Shown piece after piece: positions 34,915 through 43,006 of a stretch of DNA of 64,000 nucleotides; the stretch's first letter is position 1, and each line of letters begins with the position of its first letter. Under the pieces are notes generated by a model. The model had not been told where the DNA came from. It saw only the letters and a program-made list of their open reading frames with translations, and did no database searches. This stretch comes from Oceanobacillus limi (lineage in GTDB: Bacteria > Bacillota > Bacilli > Bacillales > Amphibacillaceae): NCBI RefSeq assembly GCF_900111445.1, contig NZ_FOHE01000004.1, positions 171,506 through 235,505 of the forward strand, written 5' to 3'. The position numbers and the translations under genes are program-made.

Positions 34915-36516
34915 TTATCCTTCCATATCTCTTTTATTATAGCCAACAAAACCGATTACCGTAATCATTACTGCAACGATTGTTAAGCTTCCAATAGGCA
35001 CCCAAGCCATATCTTCAATTGGAAGCTGTGGTACATGACCGAATGGAGATAGATCACCAACCCATTCATCCAATTGAAAAATACCTCCCAAATAAAGAAC
35101 CACAAACGAGTAAAATAAATAAAGCCAGGTAAAACTCGTTAGTTTTGGCAATACACCTATTAGAAGTACAGCGACACTAATCATAACTAAAATAGCTGGG
35201 TAATATGCCACTGCCATCCCATAGACCGTTCCAAATTCAAATGGCTCTTCCATTACAGAAACACCGGCAACCCAAAGCCCAATTGCAGCGAGAGAAATCA
35301 TAACAAAACCATTTACAACAGCAATAATCAACAAACTCCCCATTAACTTCGTACGTGAAACAGCTCTCCCAAGCAAATGTTCAATTCGGTTTTTCTTTTC
35401 TTCTCCATATAACTTATTCATTGCCATCACTGGAGGAATTGCAGCTAGTATTGCCATAACAATCATTAACATTGGTAAAAATTGCTCGGTAAAGGAGTAC
35501 CCTTCCTCAGATGCTAGCATTTGCATCATCATTTCATTACCTTCAAAAAAGGAATCCAAATCACCTAAAACAGATCCATAGGAAGCTCCAATCACAAACA
35601 TTCCTATAGCCCATGCAATTGTTCCCGTACGCTGCAACCTTAATGATAGCCCAATTGGAGATTGCAAAAACGCCGATGCGTGTTTTTTACCAGGTTTTGA
35701 TGGTAAAAAACCAGCCCCTAAATCACGAATTGCATTTAAATAATATGCTAAGAAAAATAGACAGATAGATACACCTAGCATTAAAAGGATTGGCCACCAA
35801 TCATTCGCACCATAAGCTTCCGTTTTCGTGACCCAGCCCAATGGTGAAACCCAACTTAGCGCTTCATTACTTACATCTCCAATGCCTCGAATCAAGTAAG
35901 CAATTAGAAGTACTGCAATAGATAAACCTATCGTGCCGCGAGAGCTTTCGGATAGTTGCGCAAATAATGCTGTTACACCCGCAAATACTATTCCAGTTGC
36001 CCCTAAAGTCGCACCATATAAAAGGGACCCTTCTAAATCCATACTTTCTATATTTAGGGCATACAGACCAAATCCAACAATTAATGCTAATAATATATTT
36101 ACAAACGTATATACCATTAAAGTAGCATGTAAATTAGAAAGACGTCCCACAGGTAATGACCGGATCATTTCTATTCGGCCATCTTCTTCATCACCTCTTG
36201 TATGACGTGAAACAAGTAATATGCTCATAAGCCCAACTACTACAGCAGTTAAAAGTAGCATCTGATGAGCAGTCATAACGCCAATGGTATAGTTGGTTAA
36301 ATCAGCCGGACCAACCATCGCAATCATTGCTGGATTCTCCATTGTCTCTGCCATTACATCTCTATCTTGCTGCGAACCGTATAACTCCAAAAACGACAAC
36401 GGAACTACAAAAGTAAAAAAACAGATGCCAATGAGCCATATTGGGATTCGAATTCGATCCCGCCTTAAAATTAGCCCAGAGAGTCGACTCGTTCGTTTTA
36501 TCATCGTATTGGACAT
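34915..36516 (-). CDS. ABC-2 type permease, polyketide-antibiotic exporter-like
   Basis: A 533-residue permease with about twelve hydrophobic helices in two repeated halves, of the kind often annotated as a putative exporter of polyketide antibiotics. The cytoplasmic segments GRIEMIRSLPVGRL and NRIEHLLGRAVSRTKL recur at equivalent positions in the halves and probably contact the ATPase. Its start overlaps the stop of the ATPase gene (TAATG). With the ATPase and TetR it makes a three-gene resistance-type operon. The exported compound is unknown. Confidence 0.85.
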   Translation of the reverse strand: MSNTMIKRTSRLSGLILRRDRIRIPIWLIGICFFTFVVPLSFLELYGSQQDRDVMAETMENPAMIAMVGPADLTNYTIGVMTAHQMLLLTAVVVGLMSILLVSRHTRGDEEDGRIEMIRSLPVGRLSNLHATLMVYTFVNILLALIVGFGLYALNIESMDLEGSLLYGATLGATGIVFAGVTALFAQLSESSRGTIGLSIAVLLIAYLIRGIGDVSNEALSWVSPLGWVTKTEAYGANDWWPILLMLGVSICLFFLAYYLNAIRDLGAGFLPSKPGKKHASAFLQSPIGLSLRLQRTGTIAWAIGMFVIGASYGSVLGDLDSFFEGNEMMMQMLASEEGYSFTEQFLPMLMIVMAILAAIPPVMAMNKLYGEEKKNRIEHLLGRAVSRTKLMGSLLIIAVVNGFVMISLAAIGLWVAGVSVMEEPFEFGTVYGMAVAYYPAILVMISVAVLLIGVLPKLTSFTWLYLFYSFVVLYLGGIFQLDEWVGDLSPFGHVPQLPIEDMAWVPIGSLTIVAVMITVIGFVGYNKRDMEG

Positions 36517-37430
36517 TAGGATCTCCCCCCTGCTCCTGACTCTGCTTGCTCTTTCCCTTCATAATGACGCATAAATAGGTCCTCCAATGTTGGTGGTGCA
36601 CTTTCCAATTTTACAATGTTAAACTGACTAATATGTTTAATAACAGCATCTAGCTCCTCCGTATCCACTTGGAATGATAGCGCCTGTTCCTTCTTCTCCA
36701 CCTCATGTACTCCATGTAATTCTTGTAATCCAGTAATTGGATTCTTCGTTTCAACAAGCAAATTTGTCCGAGTTAAATGACGTAACTCTGATAATGAACC
36801 AGTTTCTATGATTTTCCCCTGTCGAATAATACCTACCCGATCACACAGCTTCTCTACCTCAGACAAAATATGGCTGGACAGCAATACACTTTTTCCAGCT
36901 TGCTTCGCTTCCATGACACACTCTTGGAAAACATGCTCCATCAAAGGGTCTAATCCAGAGGTTGGTTCATCTAAAATATAAAGGTCTGCATCCGAGGTAA
37001 AAGCAGCTACTAGAGCAACTTTTTGTCTGTTCCCTTTTGAATACGTACGACACTTTTTAGATGGATCTAAGTCAAAACGTTGTATTAGTTCCTCGCGCCT
37101 TTGTTTATTATTCCCTCCACGCAGCTTCACAAAGAGATCAATTACTTCTCCTCCAGTAAGGTTCGGCCAAAGATTGACATCCCCAGGTACGTAAGCAATT
37201 TTTTTATGAATTTCCACCGCATCTGTCCAAACATCTCTACCAAATATTTGCGCTTGCCCTTCTGTTGCTTTCAATATTCCTAATAAAATACGAATGGTTG
37301 TTGATTTCCCTGCACCATTTGGACCTATAAAACCAAAGACCTCCCCTTTTTTTACCTCTAGATTTACACCATCCAATGCACGAAACTTCCCAAATTCTTT
37401 TGTTAAATTACTTACCTTTAATACACTCAT
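36516..37430 (-). CDS. ABC transporter ATPase (drug-export type)
   Basis: A 304-residue ATPase. Walker A is GPNGAGKST, the Q-loop follows, the signature is the degenerate YSKGNRQKV (Tyr-Ser-Lys-Gly instead of LSGGQ), Walker B is LYILDEPTSGLDP, and the switch His is LLSSHIL. A C-terminal extension of about 90 residues is typical of antibiotic/multidrug ABC-2 ATPases. It is coupled to the permease gene by a 1-bp overlap and follows the TetR gene by 48 bp. Confidence 0.9.
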   Translation of the reverse strand: MSVLKVSNLTKEFGKFRALDGVNLEVKKGEVFGFIGPNGAGKSTTIRILLGILKATEGQAQIFGRDVWTDAVEIHKKIAYVPGDVNLWPNLTGGEVIDLFVKLRGGNNKQRREELIQRFDLDPSKKCRTYSKGNRQKVALVAAFTSDADLYILDEPTSGLDPLMEHVFQECVMEAKQAGKSVLLSSHILSEVEKLCDRVGIIRQGKIIETGSLSELRHLTRTNLLVETKNPITGLQELHGVHEVEKKEQALSFQVDTEELDAVIKHISQFNIVKLESAPPTLEDLFMRHYEGKEQAESGAGGRS

Positions 37431-37478
37431 TCCGTCCCCTCCTCATCTAATTTGAAGTACTGCGTATTATAAAAACAA

Positions 37479-38111
37479 CTACTTACTCCCTTTGTAAAAA
37501 AGCGTCTTCAATGTACCTAAATACTCATAAAACTCATCCCAATATGGATCCATGTTCGTGTTTACTAAGTTTTGGTGTTTAAGTTGCCTAATTAAATCAT
37601 TTTGGTAACCTTCAAGCGACCATTGAATTAGTTTGTATGCCTTTTCCGTATCCACATCTTTACGAAACAGAGTAGTATCAATATTTTCATACATAATCTT
37701 CTCTCGCATTTGCATAATTCCCTCATATCTATGCTTTAGAGAATCTGGTACCTCTATATCCTCCTGAATAAAAATACTTCCTAGAAAATTAAGCACATTC
37801 GGGTGTTTTTGAGAGTATTCCATCTTGACTTCAGCTATCTGTTTTAAACGTTCAATAAAATCCGTTTCCTTAGTATCAATTTGTCCAAGAAACTCATTCA
37901 CAATGATGTCTAGACTATAGCTAACCAAGTATAAGCAAAGCTCTTTTTTATTCTTAAAATAATAAAAGAGCATCCCTTTTCCAATTCCCGCTTCTTTTAC
38001 AATTCGATTTGTTGAAGCCTTCTCATACCCATTTTCTGCAAATTCATGTAAAGCGGCATTAATAATGCGACTCTGCTTTTCTATATCAAGGTTATTAAAT
38101 GTTTCGTTGAT
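37479..38111 (-). CDS. TetR family regulator with a non-ATG start
   Basis: The frame encodes a TetR repressor of about 210 residues. The DNA-binding domain (NAALHEFAENGYEKASTNRI, then KEAGIGKGMLFYYFKNK) lies upstream of the first ATG at 37973, so that ATG cannot be the true start. Upstream the frame is open to a TGA. A good ribosome binding site, GAGGTGAT, lies 6 bp before an in-frame ATC at 38111 (reading INETFNNLDIE). Either translation begins at AUC, or an ATG was changed to ATC and the gene is impaired. It heads the ABC exporter operon and has two operator-like repeats upstream. Confidence 0.75.
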   Translation of the reverse strand: MNETFNNLDIEKQSRIINAALHEFAENGYEKASTNRIVKEAGIGKGMLFYYFKNKKELCLYLVSYSLDIIVNEFLGQIDTKETDFIERLKQIAEVKMEYSQKHPNVLNFLGSIFIQEDIEVPDSLKHRYEGIMQMREKIMYENIDTTLFRKDVDTEKAYKLIQWSLEGYQNDLIRQLKHQNLVNTNMDPYWDEFYEYLGTLKTLFYKGSK

Positions 38112-38134
38112 ATCTAATCACCTCTTTCAATGGT

Positions 38135-38182
38135 TAGACCGATTTGGTCGATTTTAGCATAACACCATAGACCACCTTGGTC
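38135..38182 (-). promoter_or_regulatory. Tandem TetR operator-like sites
   Basis: TAGACCGATTTGGTC (38135-38149) and TAGACCACCTTGGTC (38168-38182) are two copies of a GACC-N5-GGTC inverted repeat, 33 bp apart (three helical turns). They lie in the 5' region of the TetR-ABC operon and could bind its repressor cooperatively; they also lie 150-200 bp upstream of the divergent second tetR gene. Confidence 0.65.
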
Positions 38183-38329
38183 AATATATGTTTCTGCGTT
38201 TAGTTTTGAACTATTTTTACTATTATAGTTCATAATATACAAAGGTATGATGATTTGCAATATATTTTTGAACTATATTAATTGTTTTATTACAAAATTT
38301 TATATAAAATTTAAGTTGAGGTGAACGAG

Positions 38330-38917
38330 ATGGATGGCTTTCAACGTAGAAAAGAAATGAAAAAAACAAATATATTAGAAGCTGCTTTGACTTTGTTTAT
38401 GAAGTACGGAATACAAAAAGTAGCTGTATCGGAGATCGCAAAAGAGGCTAAGGTATCTCAAGTTACTATTTACAATTACTTTGAAAGTAAAGAAAAATTA
38501 ATTCGTGAAGTGATCATGTATTATGTAGAAAAAGTTTGGTCGGAGACGGAAGAATTGCTGGATAGTGACATTGACTTTTCAGAGAAAATAAAGCAAATTA
38601 TATTTCAAAGTTCAACAACTGCCAATGAAATCAATGAAGACTTCTATCAATACATTATGAGAGAATACGCTACCGGTAATAACTACATTGAAAAATTCTA
38701 TGCAGAAAAGGCTCTTCCCCGCCTAGCAGATTTTTTCACCTTTGGAAAAGAGCAAGGCTATATTGATTCGTCCATTTCCAATGAAGCCATCATGTTCTAT
38801 ATTCAAATGTTTAATGACTATTTATCCAAAGAAGAGGTACAAAAACAAGCACTTCCTCTAAGCGAAGACTTATCTAAGCTATTATTTTATGGGATTGTAG
38901 GTAATAAAGACGCGTAA
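38330..38917 (+). CDS. TetR/AcrR family regulator
   Basis: A TetR protein of about 195 residues. The helix-turn-helix is ALTLFMKYGIQKVAVSEIAKEAKVSQVTIYNYFESKEKL, near residues 20-60, and the rest is an all-helical ligand domain. Start ATG 38330 is chosen because GAGGTGA lies 5 bp upstream; the frame also has GTG at 38321, which overlaps this site. It is divergent from the TetR-ABC operon and monocistronic. Its target is unknown and may be itself or the neighbouring transporter. Confidence 0.88.
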   Translation: MDGFQRRKEMKKTNILEAALTLFMKYGIQKVAVSEIAKEAKVSQVTIYNYFESKEKLIREVIMYYVEKVWSETEELLDSDIDFSEKIKQIIFQSSTTANEINEDFYQYIMREYATGNNYIEKFYAEKALPRLADFFTFGKEQGYIDSSISNEAIMFYIQMFNDYLSKEEVQKQALPLSEDLSKLLFYGIVGNKDA

Positions 38918-38943
38918 TTAGTTCGAGCAATTACGCGTCTTTA
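38908..38943 (+). terminator. Terminator of the second tetR gene
   Basis: The 12-bp stem AGACGCGTAATT/AATTACGCGTCT (38908-38919 with 38929-38940) begins inside the last codons of the gene and is followed by T residues. Confidence 0.8.
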
Positions 38944-38982
38944 TGGAAGATTGCTTAGTGACAGCCTCCCAACAGAAAGGAA

Positions 38983-39201
38983 CTATTTTAAATAAATTTG
39001 TAGTGAAACCTTGTGATTTGCGTACGACCAAACTGTGTTCTCTATTTTTAAGTTAGCGCTAAATTTTTCAATCCAAACCTGTTTCGAATGCAACAAAGCT
39101 GTCAGCTCAGCCATAGTTAGCAGTACTTCCTCGGTTTGTTCACTTTTTTGAAAAACAAAGACAACCCGAACTAAATCTGCATTATTCATCGCAACATTCA
39201 T
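38983..39201 (-). CDS. Small hypothetical protein (72 aa)
   Basis: A short ORF of about 72 residues, MNVAMNNADLVRVVF to the end VSLQIYLK, with alternating hydrophobic residues suggesting a beta-rich soluble fold. Start ATG 39201 has GGAG 8 bp upstream; the GTG at 39210 is less likely. It stands alone between convergent and divergent genes, without Cys or a signal peptide. I do not recognise the family. It is kept because of its good ribosome binding site and clean length. Confidence 0.5.
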   Translation of the reverse strand: MNVAMNNADLVRVVFVFQKSEQTEEVLLTMAELTALLHSKQVWIEKFSANLKIENTVWSYANHKVSLQIYLK

Positions 39202-39282
39202 TTTATCCACTCCATTCTATTTGTTAACTAACCTTCATTACGCTAAGAGATAATCATTGGTTTCAATTTCCTAACTAGGGCT

Positions 39283-39321
39283 CCAAAAAATAAAGGTGCC
39301 ATTCGCTAGAACGACACCTTG
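39283..39321 (-). terminator. Terminator of the PadR-DUF1700-DUF4097 operon
   Basis: On the minus strand, AAGGTG and CACCTT arms enclose a short loop and are followed by a T-rich tail, just after the DUF4097 stop codon. Confidence 0.75.
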
Positions 39322-39333
39322 AAAACTTCTATT

Positions 39334-40143
39334 TTATTGTTTATCAATAGATACTTTTCCATTGATCGTCTCCAAATTAATTCTATTCTCCCCGTCTCCA
39401 ATTACAGTGTGTTTTGTTTCATTGCCAAATACCTCTGATTTTCCATTTACTACGCTCACATCAATGGTAACATTACTTGGTTCTTCATCTGTGCGAATCA
39501 TTATTTTCCCATTTACAGACTTCAAATCAATCATTCGATCTATCTGCTCCACATTAAGATGAATACTACCATTGGTTACGTCACCAGAGATTTCACCACT
39601 CACTTTGTTTATCGTCAATTTTCCATTTTCAGACGTTGCTCTAGTTGAAACTGTTTCCATGTTACTTAGGTTAATTGCTCCATTTGTACTTCCTACTTCT
39701 GCATGTTTTACTTGCATATCTCTCACATTCATTTTCCCATTGATCAGATCAATATTTAACGACTCGTACTGCTTAGCAGGAACATAAACTTTTATTGATG
39801 GACCTTTGAAACTGAAGTCAAAGCTAAACAGTTTAAATAATCGTTTTTCTTTTAATTCAATATAAAGCGTTCCATCATCTAGTTCCGTATGGAATGTATA
39901 TTTGTTATTTCTTTTCTCAGATGCAGTCATCTCAACCTTAGCTGTAGAATCTTCTGTTGGGATGAATTCAACACTAGCATTATCTGAAACTACATGAAAC
40001 CTTCGTACATCCTGTTGGTCGAATTCTTTTTCTTCCTTAATTTGCTCCGCCGCAAATACCGATTTAAATGTTAACAAACTACCCAAGCCCCCTATTACAA
40101 TTAGAATGACAGCTACCCATATTAATAGTTTCTGCTTACGCAT
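39334..40143 (-). CDS. DUF4097 family protein (adhesin-like beta-repeat, LiaG type)
   Basis: A 269-residue protein with an N-terminal transmembrane or signal helix (KLLIWVAVILIVIGGLGSLLTF). A repetitive beta-structure follows with recurring NGKMNVRD, NGAINLSN, NGKLTINK and NGSIHLN units, typical of DUF4097. It probably faces the outside, attached to the membrane. DUF4097 proteins occur in cell-envelope stress loci such as lia. It overlaps the DUF1700 gene by 8 bp, and AAAAGGAGG precedes it. Function is inferred from family and context only. Confidence 0.85.
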   Translation of the reverse strand: MRKQKLLIWVAVILIVIGGLGSLLTFKSVFAAEQIKEEKEFDQQDVRRFHVVSDNASVEFIPTEDSTAKVEMTASEKRNNKYTFHTELDDGTLYIELKEKRLFKLFSFDFSFKGPSIKVYVPAKQYESLNIDLINGKMNVRDMQVKHAEVGSTNGAINLSNMETVSTRATSENGKLTINKVSGEISGDVTNGSIHLNVEQIDRMIDLKSVNGKIMIRTDEEPSNVTIDVSVVNGKSEVFGNETKHTVIGDGENRINLETINGKVSIDKQ

Positions 40144-40696
40144 GTGCCATACCTCCTTTTACGAGCTTGGCATTGAATTTCAAATAACGAACAAGCCCAT
40201 TACGGAACAATTTTGTACCGTGATACATACCAATCGTTACAAGTATTCCGAGACCTGCTATTAGAACTGAAAAGAACAGATCAAAAAAGATAAATGTTTC
40301 TGGTGCAACAATTATTTTTAATAATACGAGTATTGGAGTTGCGATAAATGTAACACCTACAACCCAACCTGCCAATACGATACTCACTAGCCCTATAAAT
40401 GGTCCTAATACAATAACTACATTGAAAAATCCTAGCCCAATTACCGCCCATACAGCACGGAGGATATTTCCTGCAGTTGCTTTTCCCTCTACTTGCTCGA
40501 TGCGGTAAGTTGTATACATTTCCTTGGCAATATGATTAGGAGAACCTAGCGACTTAGCTATCTGTTCTTCCGTTTTCCCTTCTTCCAATCCAAGTGTGAA
40601 ATGCTCCTCGAAATCCCGTAATATTTCACTTCTTTCCTCTTGGGGAAATTTTTCTAAAGCAATTGATAAATCTTTCATAAATTGTTCCTTTGTCAC
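40136..40696 (-). CDS. DUF1700 family membrane protein
   Basis: A protein of about 186 residues. The N-terminal cytoplasmic domain (TKEQFMKDLSIALEKFPQ, then EILRDFEEHFTLGLEEGK) is the family signature, with three or four transmembrane helices after it. The start is placed at GTG 40696 rather than GTG 40705, because GAGGAAGG then has proper spacing and the N-terminus matches the family. It is encoded between a PadR regulator and a DUF4097 protein, a recurrent three-gene set in Firmicutes. It may be a membrane partner of the DUF4097 protein. Confidence 0.85.
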   Translation of the reverse strand: MTKEQFMKDLSIALEKFPQEERSEILRDFEEHFTLGLEEGKTEEQIAKSLGSPNHIAKEMYTTYRIEQVEGKATAGNILRAVWAVIGLGFFNVVIVLGPFIGLVSIVLAGWVVGVTFIATPILVLLKIIVAPETFIFFDLFFSVLIAGLGILVTIGMYHGTKLFRNGLVRYLKFNAKLVKGGMAHA

Positions 40697-40697
40697 A

Positions 40698-41012
40698 TCA
40701 AACACCTTCCTCTATCAATTGATTTACCCCATCCGTAAAAGCCTGCCAATCTTGGAGTAAGTCGTTTAAATACGTTCGTCCTTCATCGGTTAACTTATAG
40801 TACTTACGTGATGGCCCTTCCGTTGATTCCTTTAAGTACGTTGAAAAATATCCGTCTTTATTTAAACGGCGTAACAGTGGATAGACAGAACCTTCGGAAA
40901 TAGCAATTCGATCCGAAATTTTTCTAACTAATTCATATCCATAATGATCTTGTTTAGCCAATAAGACGAGGACACATAGTTCTAAAACACCTTTTTTAAA
41001 TTGCACATTCAT
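40698..41012 (-). CDS. PadR family transcriptional regulator
   Basis: A 104-residue PadR regulator with the winged helix KKGVLELCVLVLLAKQDHYGYELV and the wing/recognition segment ISEGSVYPLLRRLNKDGYF. The short C-terminal helix places it in the small PadR-s2 subgroup. It overlaps the DUF1700 gene. A perfect palindrome (41043-41063) lies 31 bp upstream and is a likely operator for autorepression. The inducing signal is unknown. Confidence 0.9.
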   Translation of the reverse strand: MNVQFKKGVLELCVLVLLAKQDHYGYELVRKISDRIAISEGSVYPLLRRLNKDGYFSTYLKESTEGPSRKYYKLTDEGRTYLNDLLQDWQAFTDGVNQLIEEGV

Positions 41013-41042
41013 TGTTGATAATCACCTCACGAAAAGGATAAG

Positions 41043-41063
41043 GTACTATACATTATATAGTAC
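41043..41063 (-). promoter_or_regulatory. Palindromic operator upstream of padR
   Basis: GTACTATA-CATTA-TATAGTAC is a perfect inverted repeat. Further AGTAC/GTACT half-sites lie at about 41073-41115. This is consistent with PadR dimers on the promoter of their own operon. Inference. Confidence 0.65.
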
Positions 41064-41130
41064 TGATTTACTTTTAGTACCTTCAGATATAAGATATCAT
41101 ACAGTACTGTTTATTGCAAGGTACTATAAA

Positions 41131-41160
41131 TAAAAAAACACCGATGGATAATCGGTGTCT
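41131..41160 (-). terminator. Terminator of the PadR-DUF2812 operon
   Basis: On the minus strand, ACACCGAT/ATCGGTGT is followed by TTTTTTT, overlapping the stop codon of the DUF2812 gene. Confidence 0.88.
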
Positions 41161-41674
41161 ATCGCTCCTTTCGAAAAAATTTCATTTTATTGCGAAAGGA
41201 CAGAAACATATAAAGGTATAATACCACCACAATACTAACAATGGACAAAGAAACATATTGCATAACATAACCTTCCCAAGTTGCAACGATTCCGATTTGA
41301 GAGATAATAAGTAAGATAAATAAAGACATGTAATAAGTTATCATTCGATTATAAGCGTCCTTAATAGACTCCTCATCAGAATATAATTTCTTAACACCAG
41401 TACAATCCTTTTCTGTACGAAAATAATGAAACAAATTTAATGCGTTGTCCACATGCTTCCACCCTGCATCTCGATAAAATTGAAAATAATCATCATCTGC
41501 TTTAGGACGAAAATCAGTTTGAAATATATAGGATATATTCGAATTCTCTTCAAAAAAATACATTCCAAATCGGTACCTAGTAAAATGCAACCCCTTCTGT
41601 GACATCTCCGTTAGCCACTGTTCTTCTTTCTCAATACTTGAAGCAAGAAATAATTTAAATTTTTTCACCGTCAT
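41159..41674 (-). CDS. DUF2812 family membrane protein
   Basis: A protein of about 171 residues. An N-terminal soluble DUF2812 domain (KKFKLFLASSIEKEEQWLTEMSQKG; later QTDFRP and YFQFYRDAGWKHV) is followed by two transmembrane helices near the C-terminus. The start is placed at ATG 41674, which overlaps the end of the padR gene by 20 bp; the in-frame ATG further upstream has no better signal. PadR-DUF2812 pairs are common in Firmicutes. The function is unknown. Confidence 0.82.
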   Translation of the reverse strand: MTVKKFKLFLASSIEKEEQWLTEMSQKGLHFTRYRFGMYFFEENSNISYIFQTDFRPKADDDYFQFYRDAGWKHVDNALNLFHYFRTEKDCTGVKKLYSDEESIKDAYNRMITYYMSLFILLIISQIGIVATWEGYVMQYVSLSIVSIVVVLYLYMFLSFRNKMKFFRKER

Positions 41675-42011
41675 CCTTACATTCCCCCAGTTCATTGATA
41701 ATTTGTTGCGCATTTTCAACTAATGATGTTAATCGCCTATATTCAAGCTGTAGAACACACTTTCCAAGGCTTGTTAACGTGTAATATTTGCGTCGATCGG
41801 TACCTTCTTTATGAACCTTCTTAATAATTAGTTGCTTTTCCAGCTTACCTAACGCGCCATATAACGTTCCTGCCCCCATCGATACTTCACCTTTACTAAC
41901 CATTTCAACATCCTGCATAATTCCATAACCATGTCGAACTTCCCGTAAAGATAACAAAATATAATACGTTGCTTGTGAAAGCGGTATGTAATCTTCTGGT
42001 TGTTTGGACAT
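41655..42011 (-). CDS. PadR family transcriptional regulator
   Basis: A 118-residue PadR protein: LSQATYYILLSLREVRHGYG (helix-turn-helix), VSMGAGTLYGALGKLEKQ (recognition and wing), DRRKYYTLTSLGK (wing). It is distinct from the other PadR 0.7 kb away. The start follows AAAGGTGGTG. It is coupled to the DUF2812 gene and has an inverted repeat just upstream. Confidence 0.9.
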   Translation of the reverse strand: MSKQPEDYIPLSQATYYILLSLREVRHGYGIMQDVEMVSKGEVSMGAGTLYGALGKLEKQLIIKKVHKEGTDRRKYYTLTSLGKCVLQLEYRRLTSLVENAQQIINELGECKDDGEKI

Positions 42012-42033
42012 CTATTCACCACCTTTGTATCAC

Positions 42034-42058
42034 CTATCGATATATCGTATGTCGATAT
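42034..42058 (-). promoter_or_regulatory. Operator-like inverted repeat upstream of padR
   Basis: TATCGA (42035-42040) and TCGATA (42052-42057) form an inverted repeat with an 11-bp spacer that contains further TATCG words. The site lies 23 bp before the start codon and is a plausible autorepression site. Inference. Confidence 0.55.
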
Positions 42059-42250
42059 AGTACCATATACTTTATTAAATGACAACATAAAGTTTTTACT
42101 CCAATGAACACATTTGGTTATACTAACTGGCAAAGTCTCTTTTTCAGCGCAAAATACATAGAATGATAAAAGTATAATTTGTCGAGAAAGATCAATTGAT
42201 GATACATTTATTTTTCTTTATACTTAATTCAATGAAAGGAGTTAAGCAAA

Positions 42251-43006
42251 ATGGGACAAATGAAACTTGAAACAAAAGTTTTTTCGATATTAAAAGATAA
42301 AATACAATCCATACAGACTACTGAAGGTGCAATATATTTGGTAGGGCCAATCAAACTTCCAGTTAATCTATATGGAGAAACGATAGAATTCAAATGGTAC
42401 TGCTGGATGAATGGCGAGGAAGTTACGGATGATTATCAACAAATAATTGATAATTTATCTTCTCAAAACCTGGCAGAATACCAACAATCCAGTGTGCTTG
42501 TTTATGGAGATTTTGAGAATAGTGAGGATGCTTTAATACGCATGCATTCCATCTGTCATACAGGAGATATTTTTGGTAGCAAGCGCTGTGATTGTGGATA
42601 CCAATTAAAAGAATCAATGAAAAAGGTAAAAGAACATGGTTCAGGTGCCATTTTTTATTTAGCAAACCATGAAGGTAGAGGAATTGGATTATTCTCTAAA
42701 GCAATGGCTTACCTATTACAAGAAAATGGCTATGATACAGTTGAAGCAAATGAAAATCTTGGTTTCGTAAACGACTCCAGAAATTATGATGATGCCATTA
42801 ACGTACTTCAACGATTACGTTCAAAACCAGTTACACTGATTACAAATAATCCACTTAAATTAGAAGCGCTAAAAAGTGCTGGGCTTCATGTCTCAGGTCG
42901 TGTCCCACTATGGGGAGATTTCTCTGAGTACAATGAGAAATACTTACAAACTAAAATCACAAAGTCAGGTCACCTAAAAGAAGAAAGGACCTGCTCGAAT
43001 GACTAA
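42251..43006 (+). CDS. ribA: Divergent GTP cyclohydrolase II (RibA-type)
   Basis: A 251-residue stand-alone GTP cyclohydrolase II. The zinc site is intact (RMHSICHTGDIFGSKRCDC: three Cys), as are the DxR catalytic pair (NDSRNY), TVEANENLGF and the closing ITNNPLKLEAL. The usual YxRQEGR motif reads LANHEGR, so the active-site Tyr, Arg and Gln are replaced or shifted by one residue. In Streptomyces, replacement of that Tyr gives enzymes that stop at the formylated pyrimidine (FAPy). The long N-terminal part (about 80 residues) is also unusual. It overlaps ribD by 8 bp; no RFN/FMN riboswitch precedes it. It is therefore likely a specialised paralog. Confidence 0.82.
   Translation: MGQMKLETKVFSILKDKIQSIQTTEGAIYLVGPIKLPVNLYGETIEFKWYCWMNGEEVTDDYQQIIDNLSSQNLAEYQQSSVLVYGDFENSEDALIRMHSICHTGDIFGSKRCDCGYQLKESMKKVKEHGSGAIFYLANHEGRGIGLFSKAMAYLLQENGYDTVEANENLGFVNDSRNYDDAINVLQRLRSKPVTLITNNPLKLEALKSAGLHVSGRVPLWGDFSEYNEKYLQTKITKSGHLKEERTCSND

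Noticed and set aside
42066..42250. Possible FMN (RFN) riboswitch before ribA-ribD
   Set aside because: No AGGATATGAGG-type core or RFN arms are present; only a promoter and a ribosome binding site are seen.
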